Under the pieces are notes generated by a model. The model worked only from the letters and a program-made list of their open reading frames with translations, made no database searches and had not been told where the DNA came from. The position numbers and the translations under genes are program-made. A DNA stretch of 64,000 bases from Rugamonas aquatica (GTDB taxonomy: Bacteria > Pseudomonadota > Gammaproteobacteria > Burkholderiales > Burkholderiaceae_D): contig NZ_WHUG01000006.1 in the NCBI RefSeq assembly GCF_009380215.1, forward strand, positions 62,001 to 126,000, written 5' to 3'. Shown here piece after piece: positions 34,531 through 43,689 of the stretch. Each line of letters begins with the position of its first letter. The first letter of the stretch is position 1.

Positions 34531-35289
34531 ATGCATAGAGAACCCCCTCACGATGACGCCCGCCGCGCGCTGGGCGCCGGCATCGCCGATCCCTTCTTTT
34601 CCGAAGCGCTGTTCGACGCGCTGCCGGACGTGGTGTTCTTCGTCAAGGACGTGGAATGCCGCTATGTCGTGGTCAATCAGACGCTGGTGCAGCGTTGCGG
34701 CCAGCGGCACAAAGCGGCGCTGATCGGGCGCACGCCGGCCGAGGTGTTCGCCCGTCCGTTCGGCCAGACCTACCTGGCGCAGGACATGGCGGTGCTGGCC
34801 GGCGGCAGCAATATCGAGGACCAGCTGGAGCTGCACCTGTATCCCAACCGCGATCCCGGCTGGTGCCTGACGCGCAAGACCGCGCTGCGCGACTCCCACG
34901 GCCGCATCGTCGGCCTGACCGGCGTGTCGCGCGACCTGGCGATGGCGGACAAGAAGAACCCGGCGTACCGCAAGGTGGCGGCGGCGGTCAACCTGATCCA
35001 CCAGGAGTACGGCCAGACGCTGCAACTGGCCCAGCTGGCGCGCACGGCGAATATGTCGGTGGCGCAGATCGAGCGCTACTTCCTGCGCATCTTCCACCTG
35101 ACGCCGCGCCAGATGATTATCCAGACCCGCGTCGAGGCGGCGTCGCGCCTGTTGAAGGGCTCCTCCAGCGTGGCGGAAATCGCCCAGGCCTGCGGCTACG
35201 GCGACCATTCCGCCTTCACGCGCCAGTTCAAGGCTACCACCGGCATCACGCCGACCCAGTACCGGCAGTTGGCCGGCAAGAGCGGTTAG
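34531..35289 (+). CDS. PAS-AraC transcriptional regulator of the hydroxyproline cluster
   Basis: A 252-residue regulator with an N-terminal PAS domain (about 25-130; DALPDVVFFVKDVECRYVVVNQTLV) and a C-terminal AraC-type double HTH (about 150-250; LAQLARTANMSVAQIERYF and VAEIAQACGYGDHSAFTRQFKATTG). It is divergent from lhpA, as LhpR is from the lhp genes in pseudomonads, so it likely activates the operon in response to hydroxyproline or a pathway intermediate sensed by the PAS domain. An ATG 51 bases upstream would add 17 residues; neither has a strong ribosome site. The 3' end overlaps the convergent GGDEF gene by 4 bases. Confidence 0.88.
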   Translation: MHREPPHDDARRALGAGIADPFFSEALFDALPDVVFFVKDVECRYVVVNQTLVQRCGQRHKAALIGRTPAEVFARPFGQTYLAQDMAVLAGGSNIEDQLELHLYPNRDPGWCLTRKTALRDSHGRIVGLTGVSRDLAMADKKNPAYRKVAAAVNLIHQEYGQTLQLAQLARTANMSVAQIERYFLRIFHLTPRQMIIQTRVEAASRLLKGSSSVAEIAQACGYGDHSAFTRQFKATTGITPTQYRQLAGKSG

Positions 35290-36758
35290 AGGGCATCGGC
35301 CAGCTCGGCGCGATTGCGCCCCAGTTGCTTGGCGCGATAGAGAGCCGCGTCGGCATGTTTGAGCAGGCCGGCGGCGTCGCTGTCCGCATCCGGCACCGTC
35401 ACGGCCATGCCGACGCTGACCGTCACCACGCCATGCGGCGACAGCGCGTGCGGTATGCGCAGCGCTTCGACCGCTGCGCACATCATGCCAGCCGTCGTTC
35501 GTGCGTGTTCAGCATCGGTCGATTGCGAGATCACCGCAAATTCCTCGCCGCCGTAGCGCGCGACGAAATCGCCGCAGCGCCGCACCTGGGCGGCCAGCGC
35601 CTGCGCCACCTCGCGCAGCACTTCGTCGCCGGCCTGGTGGCCATAGTGATCGTTGTATTGCTTGAACAGGTCCACGTCCAGCATCGCCACCGTCAGCGGT
35701 TGGCGGCCGCGCCATGCGCGGCTCCATTCGGCGTTCAGCATTTGGTCGAAGCGGCGCCGGTTGGCGATGCCGGTCAGGCCGTCGGTGGCGCTCATGGCGG
35801 CCAGCAGCTGGTTCGATTGTTCGAGTTCCTGCGTGCGCTCCTGCACCCGGCTTTCCAGTTCGCGCTCGCGCATGCGCAGTTCGTTGAGCATGACGGCGAA
35901 GCCGATGCCGACGATGCACAGGGTCAGGATGAATTCCTGTGCGTGCAGCGTCTCCAGGTACACCGGCACGTCGCCGAAAGGCTTGAAGTGGGCCGTCATC
36001 GTCATCGCCATGCCCAGCGAAATGAGGGCCACGAACAGCGTCGTCATGCGGATGCCGAAACGGAAGGCGATGACCGCCACCGCGGGCAGCAGCAGGGTGG
36101 GCGTGACGGGGAAGCTGTCGATCGTCCGGCCTTGCGCAAACAGCACGGCGGTGGCCAGCAGCAGCGTCAGCGCCAGGCCGGCATCGTCGAGCCATGTGCG
36201 CCGCCGGCGCTGGCGCGGAGGGTAGGTGAAGGCCAGCAGCATCGGTGTGTAGATCAGCAGCCCGAGGGCGTCGCCAAACCACCACAGACGGGCCAGCGTC
36301 AGGTAGGGCGTGGTGTCGCCGCCGATCTGCTGCATCACGACCGCCGCCATCAGCGCGGCCGCCAGCGTGCCGGCGATCGGTCCGGCCACCACGAAGCGCA
36401 GCAGGTCCTGCGTTCGTTGCAGGCGGAAGGTAGCGCCGCTGCGGCGCATCAGCAGGAAGGACAGCATCACCTCGAACAGGTTGATGATGCTGAGCAGGAC
36501 CGCTTCATGCAGTGGGAATGTGCCGAGATTGGCCAGGATGTCGGAGCTGAAGGTCAGCGCCGCCATGAGCGGCGCGCGCTGGCCGTTGAAGCGTACCAGC
36601 GCCGCCAGCAGCACGGCGTTCGGCAGCCAGACCACCACCACCTTTTCCGGCGTGACGGCGCAGAACAGCGTCAGTTTGACGCTGGCGAAATGGAGCAGGA
36701 ACAGCAGTATGCAGAACAGCCAGCCAGGCCGTTCCCAAAACGTGGCACGTTTGATCAT
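35286..36758 (-). CDS. MASE1-GGDEF diguanylate cyclase
   Basis: A 490-residue membrane-bound cyclase making c-di-GMP. The first ~290 residues are hydrophobic with about eight membrane helices in the MASE1 sensor pattern (VVVVWLPNAVLLAALVRF). A coiled coil at about 293-315 (RERELESRVQERTQELEQ) leads to a GGDEF domain: DGLTGIANRRRFDQML, DVDLFKQYNDHYGHQAGDEVLR, and active site GGEEF. No inhibitory-site RxxD is obvious five residues upstream. It overlaps the AraC-type regulator end by 4 bases. The signal sensed is unknown. Confidence 0.92.
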   Translation of the reverse strand: MIKRATFWERPGWLFCILLFLLHFASVKLTLFCAVTPEKVVVVWLPNAVLLAALVRFNGQRAPLMAALTFSSDILANLGTFPLHEAVLLSIINLFEVMLSFLLMRRSGATFRLQRTQDLLRFVVAGPIAGTLAAALMAAVVMQQIGGDTTPYLTLARLWWFGDALGLLIYTPMLLAFTYPPRQRRRRTWLDDAGLALTLLLATAVLFAQGRTIDSFPVTPTLLLPAVAVIAFRFGIRMTTLFVALISLGMAMTMTAHFKPFGDVPVYLETLHAQEFILTLCIVGIGFAVMLNELRMRERELESRVQERTQELEQSNQLLAAMSATDGLTGIANRRRFDQMLNAEWSRAWRGRQPLTVAMLDVDLFKQYNDHYGHQAGDEVLREVAQALAAQVRRCGDFVARYGGEEFAVISQSTDAEHARTTAGMMCAAVEALRIPHALSPHGVVTVSVGMAVTVPDADSDAAGLLKHADAALYRAKQLGRNRAELADAL

Positions 36759-36832
36759 CAGCTGCCTTTGCGGATGGAGGCAACCGGCGCGGCGGTCGGT
36801 TCACGCTAGATTGCCCCGCAACGGCAGCGCTG

Positions 36833-37903
36833 TCAATCCCCGCCGAACCGGGCGGCCAGCTGGCGTTCCTCGTCGTTGGCGAGGTGCTGGTCCCAGGCCA
36901 TCAGGCGCGGCGCCATCAGGTGACGCCACAGCGGCGGCACCAGCGCCACCAGGATGGTCGACAGATAACCGCCTATCATCTGCGGCGCGTCCGGGTAGGG
37001 ATGCAGGTCGTGGTAAGGCACGCCGGCGCGGGCGTGGTGGTGCGAGTGGCGCGTCAGGTTGAACATGGTCCAGGAGCTCAGGCGCTTGTTGGTGTTCCAC
37101 GAATGGCGCGGCTGCACCGGCTTGGCCGGATTGCGCATCAGCCCATAGTGCTCCATGTAGTTGACCACTTCCAGCAGCGCCTTGCCCCACAAGGCGCAGA
37201 CGGCGAAGAACAGTGTGGCCGCAGCGCCGCCCCAGTACCATGCGGCGGCCAGCAGCAGTACGCTCATCAGGTGGCCGCGTATCACCATGTTGTGCCGGCT
37301 GTACTGGCGGTGGCCGCGCCGCTCCAGGCGCTTGCGTTCCAGCTTCCATGCGCTGATATTGCCCCGGACCGTGGAGCAGACGATGTGCCAGTAGACGCTG
37401 CGTCCGCGCGGCGCGGTGGCCGGGTCTTCGCCGGTGGAGACGTAGCGGTGGTGGCCGTACACATGCTCGATGGCGAAGCCGGTGTCGAAGCTGAAGGCCA
37501 GCAGCCAGCGGCCGATCAGCAGCGATGCCGGTTCCCTGGTGCGGTGCACCAGTTCATGCGCGGTGATGGTGCCTATCATGCCGATCATCAGGCCTGTCAG
37601 CAGCACGGCGGCGCCCAGCTGTATAGGCGTGGCGTAGCGGCCGGCGATGAAGCTGTCCATGGCCGCGCCGACGGTCAGCACCAGCAGCGGCAGCGCCAGC
37701 CACAGTTGGCCGGTCAGGATGGCGGGATGGTGCAGCGTCGGCGTACTCAGGTCGTCGCCGCCCAGCAGGTCGCCGATCACATAGAACAGCACTACGCCCA
37801 GCAGCGACAGCGCGATCGTGTCGCCGCCCGCGTACAGCGCGGCGGCGGCCAGCAGGCCCACCACATGGAACAGGCAAAACTTCAGGTAGTGCAGAACGTT
37901 CAT
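36833..37903 (-). CDS. AlkB-type membrane di-iron hydroxylase (alkane 1-monooxygenase/fatty acid desaturase superfamily)
   Basis: A 356-residue integral-membrane non-haem di-iron enzyme. The histidine clusters expected for iron binding are HELVHR (116-121), HVYGHHRYV (147-155), NYMEHYG and LTRHSHHHARAG, and HPYPDAPQM follows as in AlkB. Six hydrophobic helices are apparent. It should use electrons from a rubredoxin or ferredoxin to hydroxylate an alkyl chain; no electron carrier gene is adjacent. The protein is shorter than classical AlkB (about 400). An AraC-type regulator is divergent, as AlkR is from alkM in Acinetobacter. Substrate may be an alkane, a fatty acid or a related lipid. Confidence 0.85.
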   Translation of the reverse strand: MNVLHYLKFCLFHVVGLLAAAALYAGGDTIALSLLGVVLFYVIGDLLGGDDLSTPTLHHPAILTGQLWLALPLLVLTVGAAMDSFIAGRYATPIQLGAAVLLTGLMIGMIGTITAHELVHRTREPASLLIGRWLLAFSFDTGFAIEHVYGHHRYVSTGEDPATAPRGRSVYWHIVCSTVRGNISAWKLERKRLERRGHRQYSRHNMVIRGHLMSVLLLAAAWYWGGAAATLFFAVCALWGKALLEVVNYMEHYGLMRNPAKPVQPRHSWNTNKRLSSWTMFNLTRHSHHHARAGVPYHDLHPYPDAPQMIGGYLSTILVALVPPLWRHLMAPRLMAWDQHLANDEERQLAARFGGD

Positions 37904-37971
37904 CGGCGCGGTCTCCTTGTTGTTATTGCGTCCATTGTAGGCAGCGCGGCGGGCCGCAAGGGAGGTGCCGG

Positions 37972-38001
37972 ATTGACATGCAGGGGTTATTTATTGACAA
38001 T
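37972..38001 (+). promoter_or_regulatory. Promoter and ATTGACA direct repeat upstream of the AraC gene
   Basis: TTGACA (37973-37978), a 17-base spacer and GACAAT (37996-38001) make a good sigma-70 promoter 26 bases before the regulator's ATG. ATTGACA recurs at 37972 and 37993, exactly 21 bp apart, two helical turns, a spacing usual for AraC-family half-sites. On the - strand TACAAT (37934-37939) may serve the hydroxylase gene. Confidence 0.5.
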
Positions 38002-38027
38002 CGATAGCACTCAACCCGGGGCTCCCC

Positions 38028-39026
38028 ATGCAGGCTAACGACCACACGCTGGCAAGCAGTTACCTGCGCCAGATCGCCGAACAAATCAGCAGCATGGGCG
38101 GCGACGCCGGCGACTGGCTGGCGCGCAGCGGCCTGCGCGCGGAGCAGCTGGACGACGGCGAACTGGCGGTGTCGTTCCCGGTGTTCCGTCAGCTGGTGCT
38201 CGATTCGGTGGAGCTGACCGGCGAGCCGGCCATGGGCCTGCTGGTGGGCGACCGCATGCGCGAGCACACGCACGGCATCCTCGGTTACGCCGCCATGAAC
38301 TGCGGCACGCTGCGCCAGGCGCTGGAGCTGCTGGAGCGCTTCTTCATGCTGCGCACGACGATGCTCGCCATCGATTTCGAACAGCGGGACGACGAGTTCC
38401 GCGTGCGCCTGCGCGAGCGCATACCGCTGGGCGACATCGCGCGGCCGGTGCTGGAGGCGGCGCTGCTGGCATTCAAAAATGTGTTGGACTGTATTCCGCG
38501 CGGGCCGTCGCAGTGCCGCAGCGTGGCCTTCAGCTTTGCCGCGTCGTCCGACGCCGCGCTGGCGCGCGAGCTGTTTCGATGCGAGGTGCGCGAGGGCCAG
38601 GACTGGACGGGCCTGGTGCTGCCGCTGGCGGCCATCGACGTACCGCTGCGGATGGGCGATCCGGCCACGCTGGCGCATGCGGTGCAGATCTGCCAGCGGG
38701 AGCTGGACAAGCTGGCGGCGCAAGTGTCGCTGGGCGCGCGCGTGCAGCGGCTGATGCTGGAGCAGCGCAGCAGCTTCCCGTCGCTGCAATTGACGGCGCG
38801 GCTGCTGTGCATGACGCCGCGCACGCTGCACCGGCGTTTGCTGGAGGAGGGGACTTCCTACAAGCAGATACTGGAACAGGTGCGCCGCATGCTGGCGCTG
38901 GAATACCTGCGCGCCGGCCGCTTGAGCGTGCAGGAGGTCAGCTACGCGCTGGGCTACAGCGACGTCGCCAATTTCCGCCGCGCGTTCAAGCGCTGGGAGT
39001 CGGTGCCGCCGTCGGCCCGCCGCTGA
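38028..39026 (+). CDS. AraC-family regulator with arabinose-binding-like N-terminal domain
   Basis: A 332-residue regulator. The N-terminal 200 residues match the helical ligand-binding domain seen in OruR- and AlkR-type AraC proteins (GDAGDWLARSGLRAEQL; LRQALELLERFFMLRTTML). The C-terminal double HTH contains PSLQLTARLLCMTPRTLHRRLLEEGTSYKQIL and VQEVSYALGYSDVANFRRAFKRWESVPPSA. It is divergent from the AlkB-type hydroxylase, which makes that gene its likely target. The ligand may be a hydroxylase substrate such as an alkane or fatty acid. Confidence 0.88.
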   Translation: MQANDHTLASSYLRQIAEQISSMGGDAGDWLARSGLRAEQLDDGELAVSFPVFRQLVLDSVELTGEPAMGLLVGDRMREHTHGILGYAAMNCGTLRQALELLERFFMLRTTMLAIDFEQRDDEFRVRLRERIPLGDIARPVLEAALLAFKNVLDCIPRGPSQCRSVAFSFAASSDAALARELFRCEVREGQDWTGLVLPLAAIDVPLRMGDPATLAHAVQICQRELDKLAAQVSLGARVQRLMLEQRSSFPSLQLTARLLCMTPRTLHRRLLEEGTSYKQILEQVRRMLALEYLRAGRLSVQEVSYALGYSDVANFRRAFKRWESVPPSARR

Positions 39027-39040
39027 GCCAACGGCTTTGA

Positions 39041-40221
39041 CTACACAGCGAGGACGTAGCGCTCGCTCTTCATGCGGAACGAAGCAAACGCAATGGCCAC
39101 ACCCGCCAGCAGCAGCGGCAGCACGCAAGTGAGCGCGTAGGGCACCCACCCCAGCGCCTGCCCCGTGGCCAGCGCCTGGAACATGGTCTGGTTGGACAGC
39201 ACCGGCACGGCGTACATCCAGTTCTGCGTGCTCAGGTCCATCATCGGGATAATCACCAAGGGCAGTATCGGCAGCATCGCCACGATGCTGGCGCTGGCCT
39301 GCGCTTCCTTGAAGGTCTTGGAGTTCATCGCCATCGCCACCTGCACCGCGCCGACGAACAGACACAGTGGCAGCGTCGAGCCGATGACCATCGCCAGCAT
39401 GGGCAGGCTGAGGCGCCACGACATCCCGATCTCCTCCAGCGGCAGCTTGGACAGCACGCCATGCGCAACCAGCAGCTCCACCGTCAGCCCGATCGCGGCC
39501 AGCGCGGAAGCGGCCAGCCACTTGCCGGCGACCAGTTCACGCACCGGTATCGGCTGCGCCATCAGCACTTCCAGCGAACGGCGCTCGCGCTCGCCGGCCG
39601 TGCTGTCGATCGCCGAGGACAGGCCAAACAGCAGCACCGGGATAAAGAACATGCCGAGCATGGCGCTGATGCGGGCGTTGCCGCCGGTGGCGCTGCTGAC
39701 CGAGTCGTAGCGCTGCAGCCGCAGCGGCGACAGGATCACCGCCGACACGCCGTGCGCCTGCAGGCGGGCGCTGGCGACGCTGTTGCTGTACTCGCGCAGG
39801 ATGGTCTCCACTTCCAGCCGCTGGTCGCGCTTCTCGGCCGAGGAATCGAACCACAGCTCCAGCGGCGCCGGACGCAGCTCCGCGTAGTACTCGCCGAATT
39901 CCGGCGCCAGGCGCAGCACGCCGACCACCTTCTTCTTGCGCAGCAGCGCACCGATGTCGGCGTCGCTCATGGCGGCGCTCTCGCTGACGTTGACGTTCTT
40001 CTGGCGCAGCTGCGCCAGCAGGTTGGGCGCCTGCGCGCCGCCGACCACCACCAGGTCGATGCCGGCCTTCTCGGTGCGCGTGCCGCGCTCGATCATCGTA
40101 TGCAGCAAGAAGCCGACCAGCGCCGGGTACACCAGCGTCAGCATCAGCAGCATGCTCAGGGTGCGCTTGTCGCGCAGCGCCTCGGACAACTCCTTCTTCA
40201 TCACTACCAACCATAACGGCA

Positions 40222-40225
<4 letters not shown>
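39041..40225 (-). CDS. ABC-2-type exporter permease (NatB-like)
   Basis: A 394-residue ABC exporter membrane subunit. TM1 (SMLLMLTLVYPALVGFLLHTMI) is followed by an extracytoplasmic domain of about 150 residues, then five helices in the C-terminal half starting at AMLGMFFIPVLLFGLSSAIDSTAGERERRSLEVLMAQPIPVRELVAGKWLA, the typical ABC-2/NatB pattern. The ATG at 40223-40225 overlaps the ATPase stop, giving coupled translation; a 46-codon upstream extension inside the ATPase gene is rejected. It is the last gene of the PadR unit. Cargo unknown; sodium, a peptide or a drug are possible. Confidence 0.87.
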
Positions 40226-40956
<731 letters not shown>

Positions 40957-40969
40957 GTCTCAGTCCTTA

Positions 40970-42403
40970 TCAGGGTTGGGCGCCGGCGTGGCCGAGCTGG
41001 AACGACACGGGGGCGATCTCATTGAGGCAGTCGGCCGCCAGCCGCTGGTCCGGCCGGTCGAGGAATTCGCGCAGCAGGCGCGGCGTGCAGCCGAGTCCCG
41101 ACACGCCGTGGCCGGCCTGCGCCACCGTCAGCAGCTGCGCCTTCGGCATGGTCTTGGCGGCGCTGGCGGCGCGGTGCGGCGGCGTGATCGGATCGAGCGC
41201 GCCTGACAGCAGCAGGGCCGGCACCGCTATGGTGGTTGCCGCCGCCGGGGCGATCGCCGGCAGGTCGAGCATGCGGCACAGCGACGCGATGCGCGTGGCG
41301 TGGCCGCGCATGAAGGAGCCGCGCTCGTCGTCGTCGCGCATGGCGGGCGCCAGGCGCGGCATGTCTTCCGCGCACACCACCGCCATGTACAGCGGCAGCG
41401 CCATCAAGCCTTCAGGCGTCACGTCGCTGCCCGCATAGCCGCGCGTGAGGAACGGTCCCCAGTTGCCCTGGTAGGCGCTGTGGATCAGGTAGGGCAGGCG
41501 CTGGCTGTCCAGCGGCGAGTAGAGACTGCCGTGGATGGTGGTGACGAAGCGCAGATTGGTCAGCGGCAGGCGGGTGGGCAGCGCCGTGCGCGGATGCGGG
41601 AAGTCCAGCGTGACGGCGCCGCTGTTGACGCGGGCCAGCACGGCGTCGAACTCCGCCTTCAGATCCGGGAACGCCTTGTTGCAGGCCGCGTCCCGGGCGC
41701 AGCGCTGGAACACGCCGTCCAAGGCCAGCTGGGCGTCGTGCGCGCCGGCCGGGATCACCTGGTCCGGCGCGGCGACCGCGTCGAGTATCAGCGAGCGCAC
41801 GCTGGCCGGATACAGGCGCGCATAGCTTTGCCCGAGGCGGGTGCCGTAAGAGCCGCCGAACACATTGACCGGACCGTAGCCCAGCGCCAGGCGCACGCGT
41901 TCGATGTCGTGCGCGGCGTTGGCGGTGTTGTACATGGCGAGCGGCTGCCTGATCGACTTCACGCACTGGGCAAAGGCGGCTGCCATGGCGGCGTCGCTGG
42001 GGGCTTCGTCGATGTCGCTGCCCTTGCAGCGCATCCTGCCGGACAGGCCGGTGCCGCGCTGGTCGATGAAGACGATGTCGCGGGTGGCGCGCACCCGCTG
42101 GAACATGACGGGCAGCGCGTTGACGATGTCCGATCCGGCCTGGCCAGGCCCGCCGGCCAGCACGAAGAGCGGATCGGCGCTGGCCATCTGACGATAGGCC
42201 GGGGCCACCGTCACATGCAGCGGCAGTTGTTCGCCGTCCTTGCGGCCGGGGTCCAGCGGCACCGGGATGACGTGGCAGCGCAAGGCTTCCTCGCTGCCGC
42301 GCAGGTGGCAGTCGCGGCTCGATTGAAGCGCCGTGGTGGCGGCAAATCCGGGGGCTGCTGCAAAAAACAGGGCGAACGCCGCCCATGAAATCCATCGTTT
42401 CAT
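40970..42403 (-). CDS. Secreted alpha/beta hydrolase (S33 peptidase/TAP-like)
   Basis: A 477-residue exported hydrolase. The signal peptide is MKRWISWAAFALFFAAAPGFA. The nucleophile elbow is GGSYGT, the oxyanion region FVLAGGPGQAGSD, IDQRGTGLSG is typical of prolyl-aminopeptidase-like proteins, and the catalytic Asp/His are likely in LSGALDPITPP and QAGHGVSGLG within a C-terminal TAP-like domain. Several cysteines suggest disulfides. It may cleave a short peptide or ester in the periplasm. Its place in a PadR-exporter unit suggests a detoxification or peptide-export role, which is inference. Confidence 0.87.
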   Translation of the reverse strand: MKRWISWAAFALFFAAAPGFAATTALQSSRDCHLRGSEEALRCHVIPVPLDPGRKDGEQLPLHVTVAPAYRQMASADPLFVLAGGPGQAGSDIVNALPVMFQRVRATRDIVFIDQRGTGLSGRMRCKGSDIDEAPSDAAMAAAFAQCVKSIRQPLAMYNTANAAHDIERVRLALGYGPVNVFGGSYGTRLGQSYARLYPASVRSLILDAVAAPDQVIPAGAHDAQLALDGVFQRCARDAACNKAFPDLKAEFDAVLARVNSGAVTLDFPHPRTALPTRLPLTNLRFVTTIHGSLYSPLDSQRLPYLIHSAYQGNWGPFLTRGYAGSDVTPEGLMALPLYMAVVCAEDMPRLAPAMRDDDERGSFMRGHATRIASLCRMLDLPAIAPAAATTIAVPALLLSGALDPITPPHRAASAAKTMPKAQLLTVAQAGHGVSGLGCTPRLLREFLDRPDQRLAADCLNEIAPVSFQLGHAGAQP

Positions 42404-42453
42404 TTTTTACTCCATTGGCTTGGAAGATGATTACCCGTGCGCGCAGGCGGGCT

Positions 42454-42984
42454 TTATGGCGGTGCTTGTGCCTTGAGCGTGCGGATGCGCAGCAGCAGGC
42501 GCGCCACGGCATAGAGCGTGACGGCGGACGTACCCACCAGCAGGCCAAGCGACAGCTGCGATTGGAGCAGCGCATCCTTGCCCTTGAGCGGCACGATGAT
42601 GGCCAGCGGCGTCCACGCCACCGCGAACAGCCCGAGGAGGCGCTGGTACTTCCTGATCTGTGAAGGCACGTCGGTGAAGATTTCCGGCGGCCGGCCGGTG
42701 CCGGTGGGCGCGCGCCAGTAATGCCAGCCCAGCAGGTCGTCGACATGTTCCCAGCCCGCGTCCTGGAACAACAGCAGGTAGTCCGGATCGGGGCGGGTCA
42801 GCAGGAAGTCGGTGCGATAGGTGACGTCCTTGGGTTCGCCGCGTTTGAATTCGAACACGGTGCGCAGGCAGCGGATGCGGGACAGGTGCAATCCTTCGCG
42901 CGCCATCTGCTGCAGCCAGTTTTCGATCTTGTGGTCGGCGTCATCCCAGAACCATCTGAATTTCCTGACCAACTGGCCGCTCAT
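42454..42984 (-). CDS. DUF2812 domain-containing membrane protein
   Basis: A 176-residue protein. The first ~100 residues form a DUF2812 domain (KFRWFWDDADHKIENWLQQMAREGLHL; DYLLLFQDAGWEHVDDLLGWHYWR). Two C-terminal hydrophobic segments (LLGLFAVAWTPLAIIV and LGLLVGTSAVTLYAVARLLL) anchor it. DUF2812 genes very commonly follow padR genes and here the ATGA overlap shows coupling. The probable role is a membrane partner or sensor for the PadR regulator. A longer open reading into padR is a frame artefact. Confidence 0.85.
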   Translation of the reverse strand: MSGQLVRKFRWFWDDADHKIENWLQQMAREGLHLSRIRCLRTVFEFKRGEPKDVTYRTDFLLTRPDPDYLLLFQDAGWEHVDDLLGWHYWRAPTGTGRPPEIFTDVPSQIRKYQRLLGLFAVAWTPLAIIVPLKGKDALLQSQLSLGLLVGTSAVTLYAVARLLLRIRTLKAQAPP

Positions 42985-43322
42985 GCTGCTGCTCCTTTCT
43001 GTTTGATCGTGCCTGCGTCCAGGCCGTTGCGCACCATGATCTGCAGGCGGCGCAGCTGTTCGGCCAGCACATCGCGGCCGCGCGCGGTGAGCGCGTACGA
43101 TTTGCGGCGTTCCTCTTCCTTGACCTTTTCGATCAGGCCCTGTTTTTCCAGCGTCGAGAAAGCGCCATACAAGGTGCCGGGGCCGATGACAACGCTGCCT
43201 TCGCTGATGGCCTCCACCTTCTGCATGATGGCGTAACCATGCAGCGGCTCGTTCAGGGCGACCAGGATGTAATAGGTCGCCTCGGACAAGGGGAGGTATT
43301 TCGAATAATCGATTGCAGCCAT
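42981..43322 (-). CDS. PadR-family transcriptional regulator
   Basis: A 113-residue winged-helix repressor of the short (subfamily-2) PadR type. The HTH region is LPLSEATYYILVALNEPLHGYAIMQKVEAISEGSVVIGPGTLYGAFSTLEKQGLIEKV, followed by a C-terminal dimerisation helix. It starts a unit with DUF2812, hydrolase and ABC exporter genes. A good promoter and three CGAT-type repeats lie immediately upstream, suggesting autorepression released by a small molecule. Confidence 0.92.
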   Translation of the reverse strand: MAAIDYSKYLPLSEATYYILVALNEPLHGYAIMQKVEAISEGSVVIGPGTLYGAFSTLEKQGLIEKVKEEERRKSYALTARGRDVLAEQLRRLQIMVRNGLDAGTIKQKGAAA

Positions 43323-43354
43323 GGCCGTTCCCAGGAATTTCGTTGCGCGGAGAT

Positions 43355-43416
43355 CGATGTATCAACTACCGATCTATCGAGTTCCGATATAGTATCACCG
43401 GACAATGGATAGTCAA
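43355..43416 (-). promoter_or_regulatory. padR promoter with 15-bp-periodic CGAT operator candidate
   Basis: On the - strand TTGACT (43411-43416), a 16-base spacer and TACTAT (43389-43394) form a sigma-70 promoter. Downstream of and overlapping the -10 box, + strand blocks begin at 43355 (CGATGTATC), 43370 (CGATCTATC) and 43385 (CGATATAGT), exactly 15 bases apart. Such an array over the transcription start fits repression by the PadR protein encoded next. Confidence 0.55.
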
Positions 43417-43467
43417 CGAGAAATTTTGGGCGAGGAGGCGGGCGTTGAATATGCAGGCGCCGGAATG

Positions 43468-43501
43468 CAAAAAGGGCGATAACTCATCGAGTTATCGCCC
43501 T
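43468..43501 (-). terminator. Intrinsic terminator downstream of tRNA-Met
   Basis: On the - strand GGGCGATAACT, a 5-base loop and AGTTATCGCCC form an 11-bp perfect stem followed by five T residues. It lies 11 bases past the tRNA 3' CCA. Confidence 0.9.
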
Positions 43502-43511
43502 TCGAAATTCT

Positions 43512-43588
43512 TGGTGGTGATAGGTGGACTTGAACCACCGACCCCAGCATTATGAATGCTGTGCTCTAACCAACTGAGCTATATCACC
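43512..43588 (-). tRNA. tRNA-Met (CAT anticodon)
   Basis: A full 77-base cloverleaf with encoded CCA. The acceptor stem is GGTGATA/TATCACC with discriminator A; the D-arm is AGCTCAGTTGGTTAGAGCA; the anticodon stem CAGCA/TGCTG encloses TTCATAA (anticodon CAT); the T-arm is GGTGG-TTCAAGT-CCACC. The first base pairs with C72 and the anticodon stem lacks the three G-C pairs of initiators, so it is an elongator. A tRNA-Ile2 with CAT modified to lysidine is formally possible, but the body is closest to elongator Met. Confidence 0.93.
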
Positions 43589-43689
43589 TGCAACGCCCAG
43601 CATTATGGGGGTTGGAGCCTAAGCTGTCAACGCTCGTTCCAAAAATTTTTTAAATATTTGAATCGCAGCGCTCAAAGATTGGCATATTT

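Noticed and set aside
43512..43588. Initiator tRNA-fMet or tRNA-Ile2 for the CAT anticodon
   Set aside because: Initiators have an unpaired first base and three G-C pairs in the anticodon stem, not seen here; the body matches elongator Met better than Ile2.
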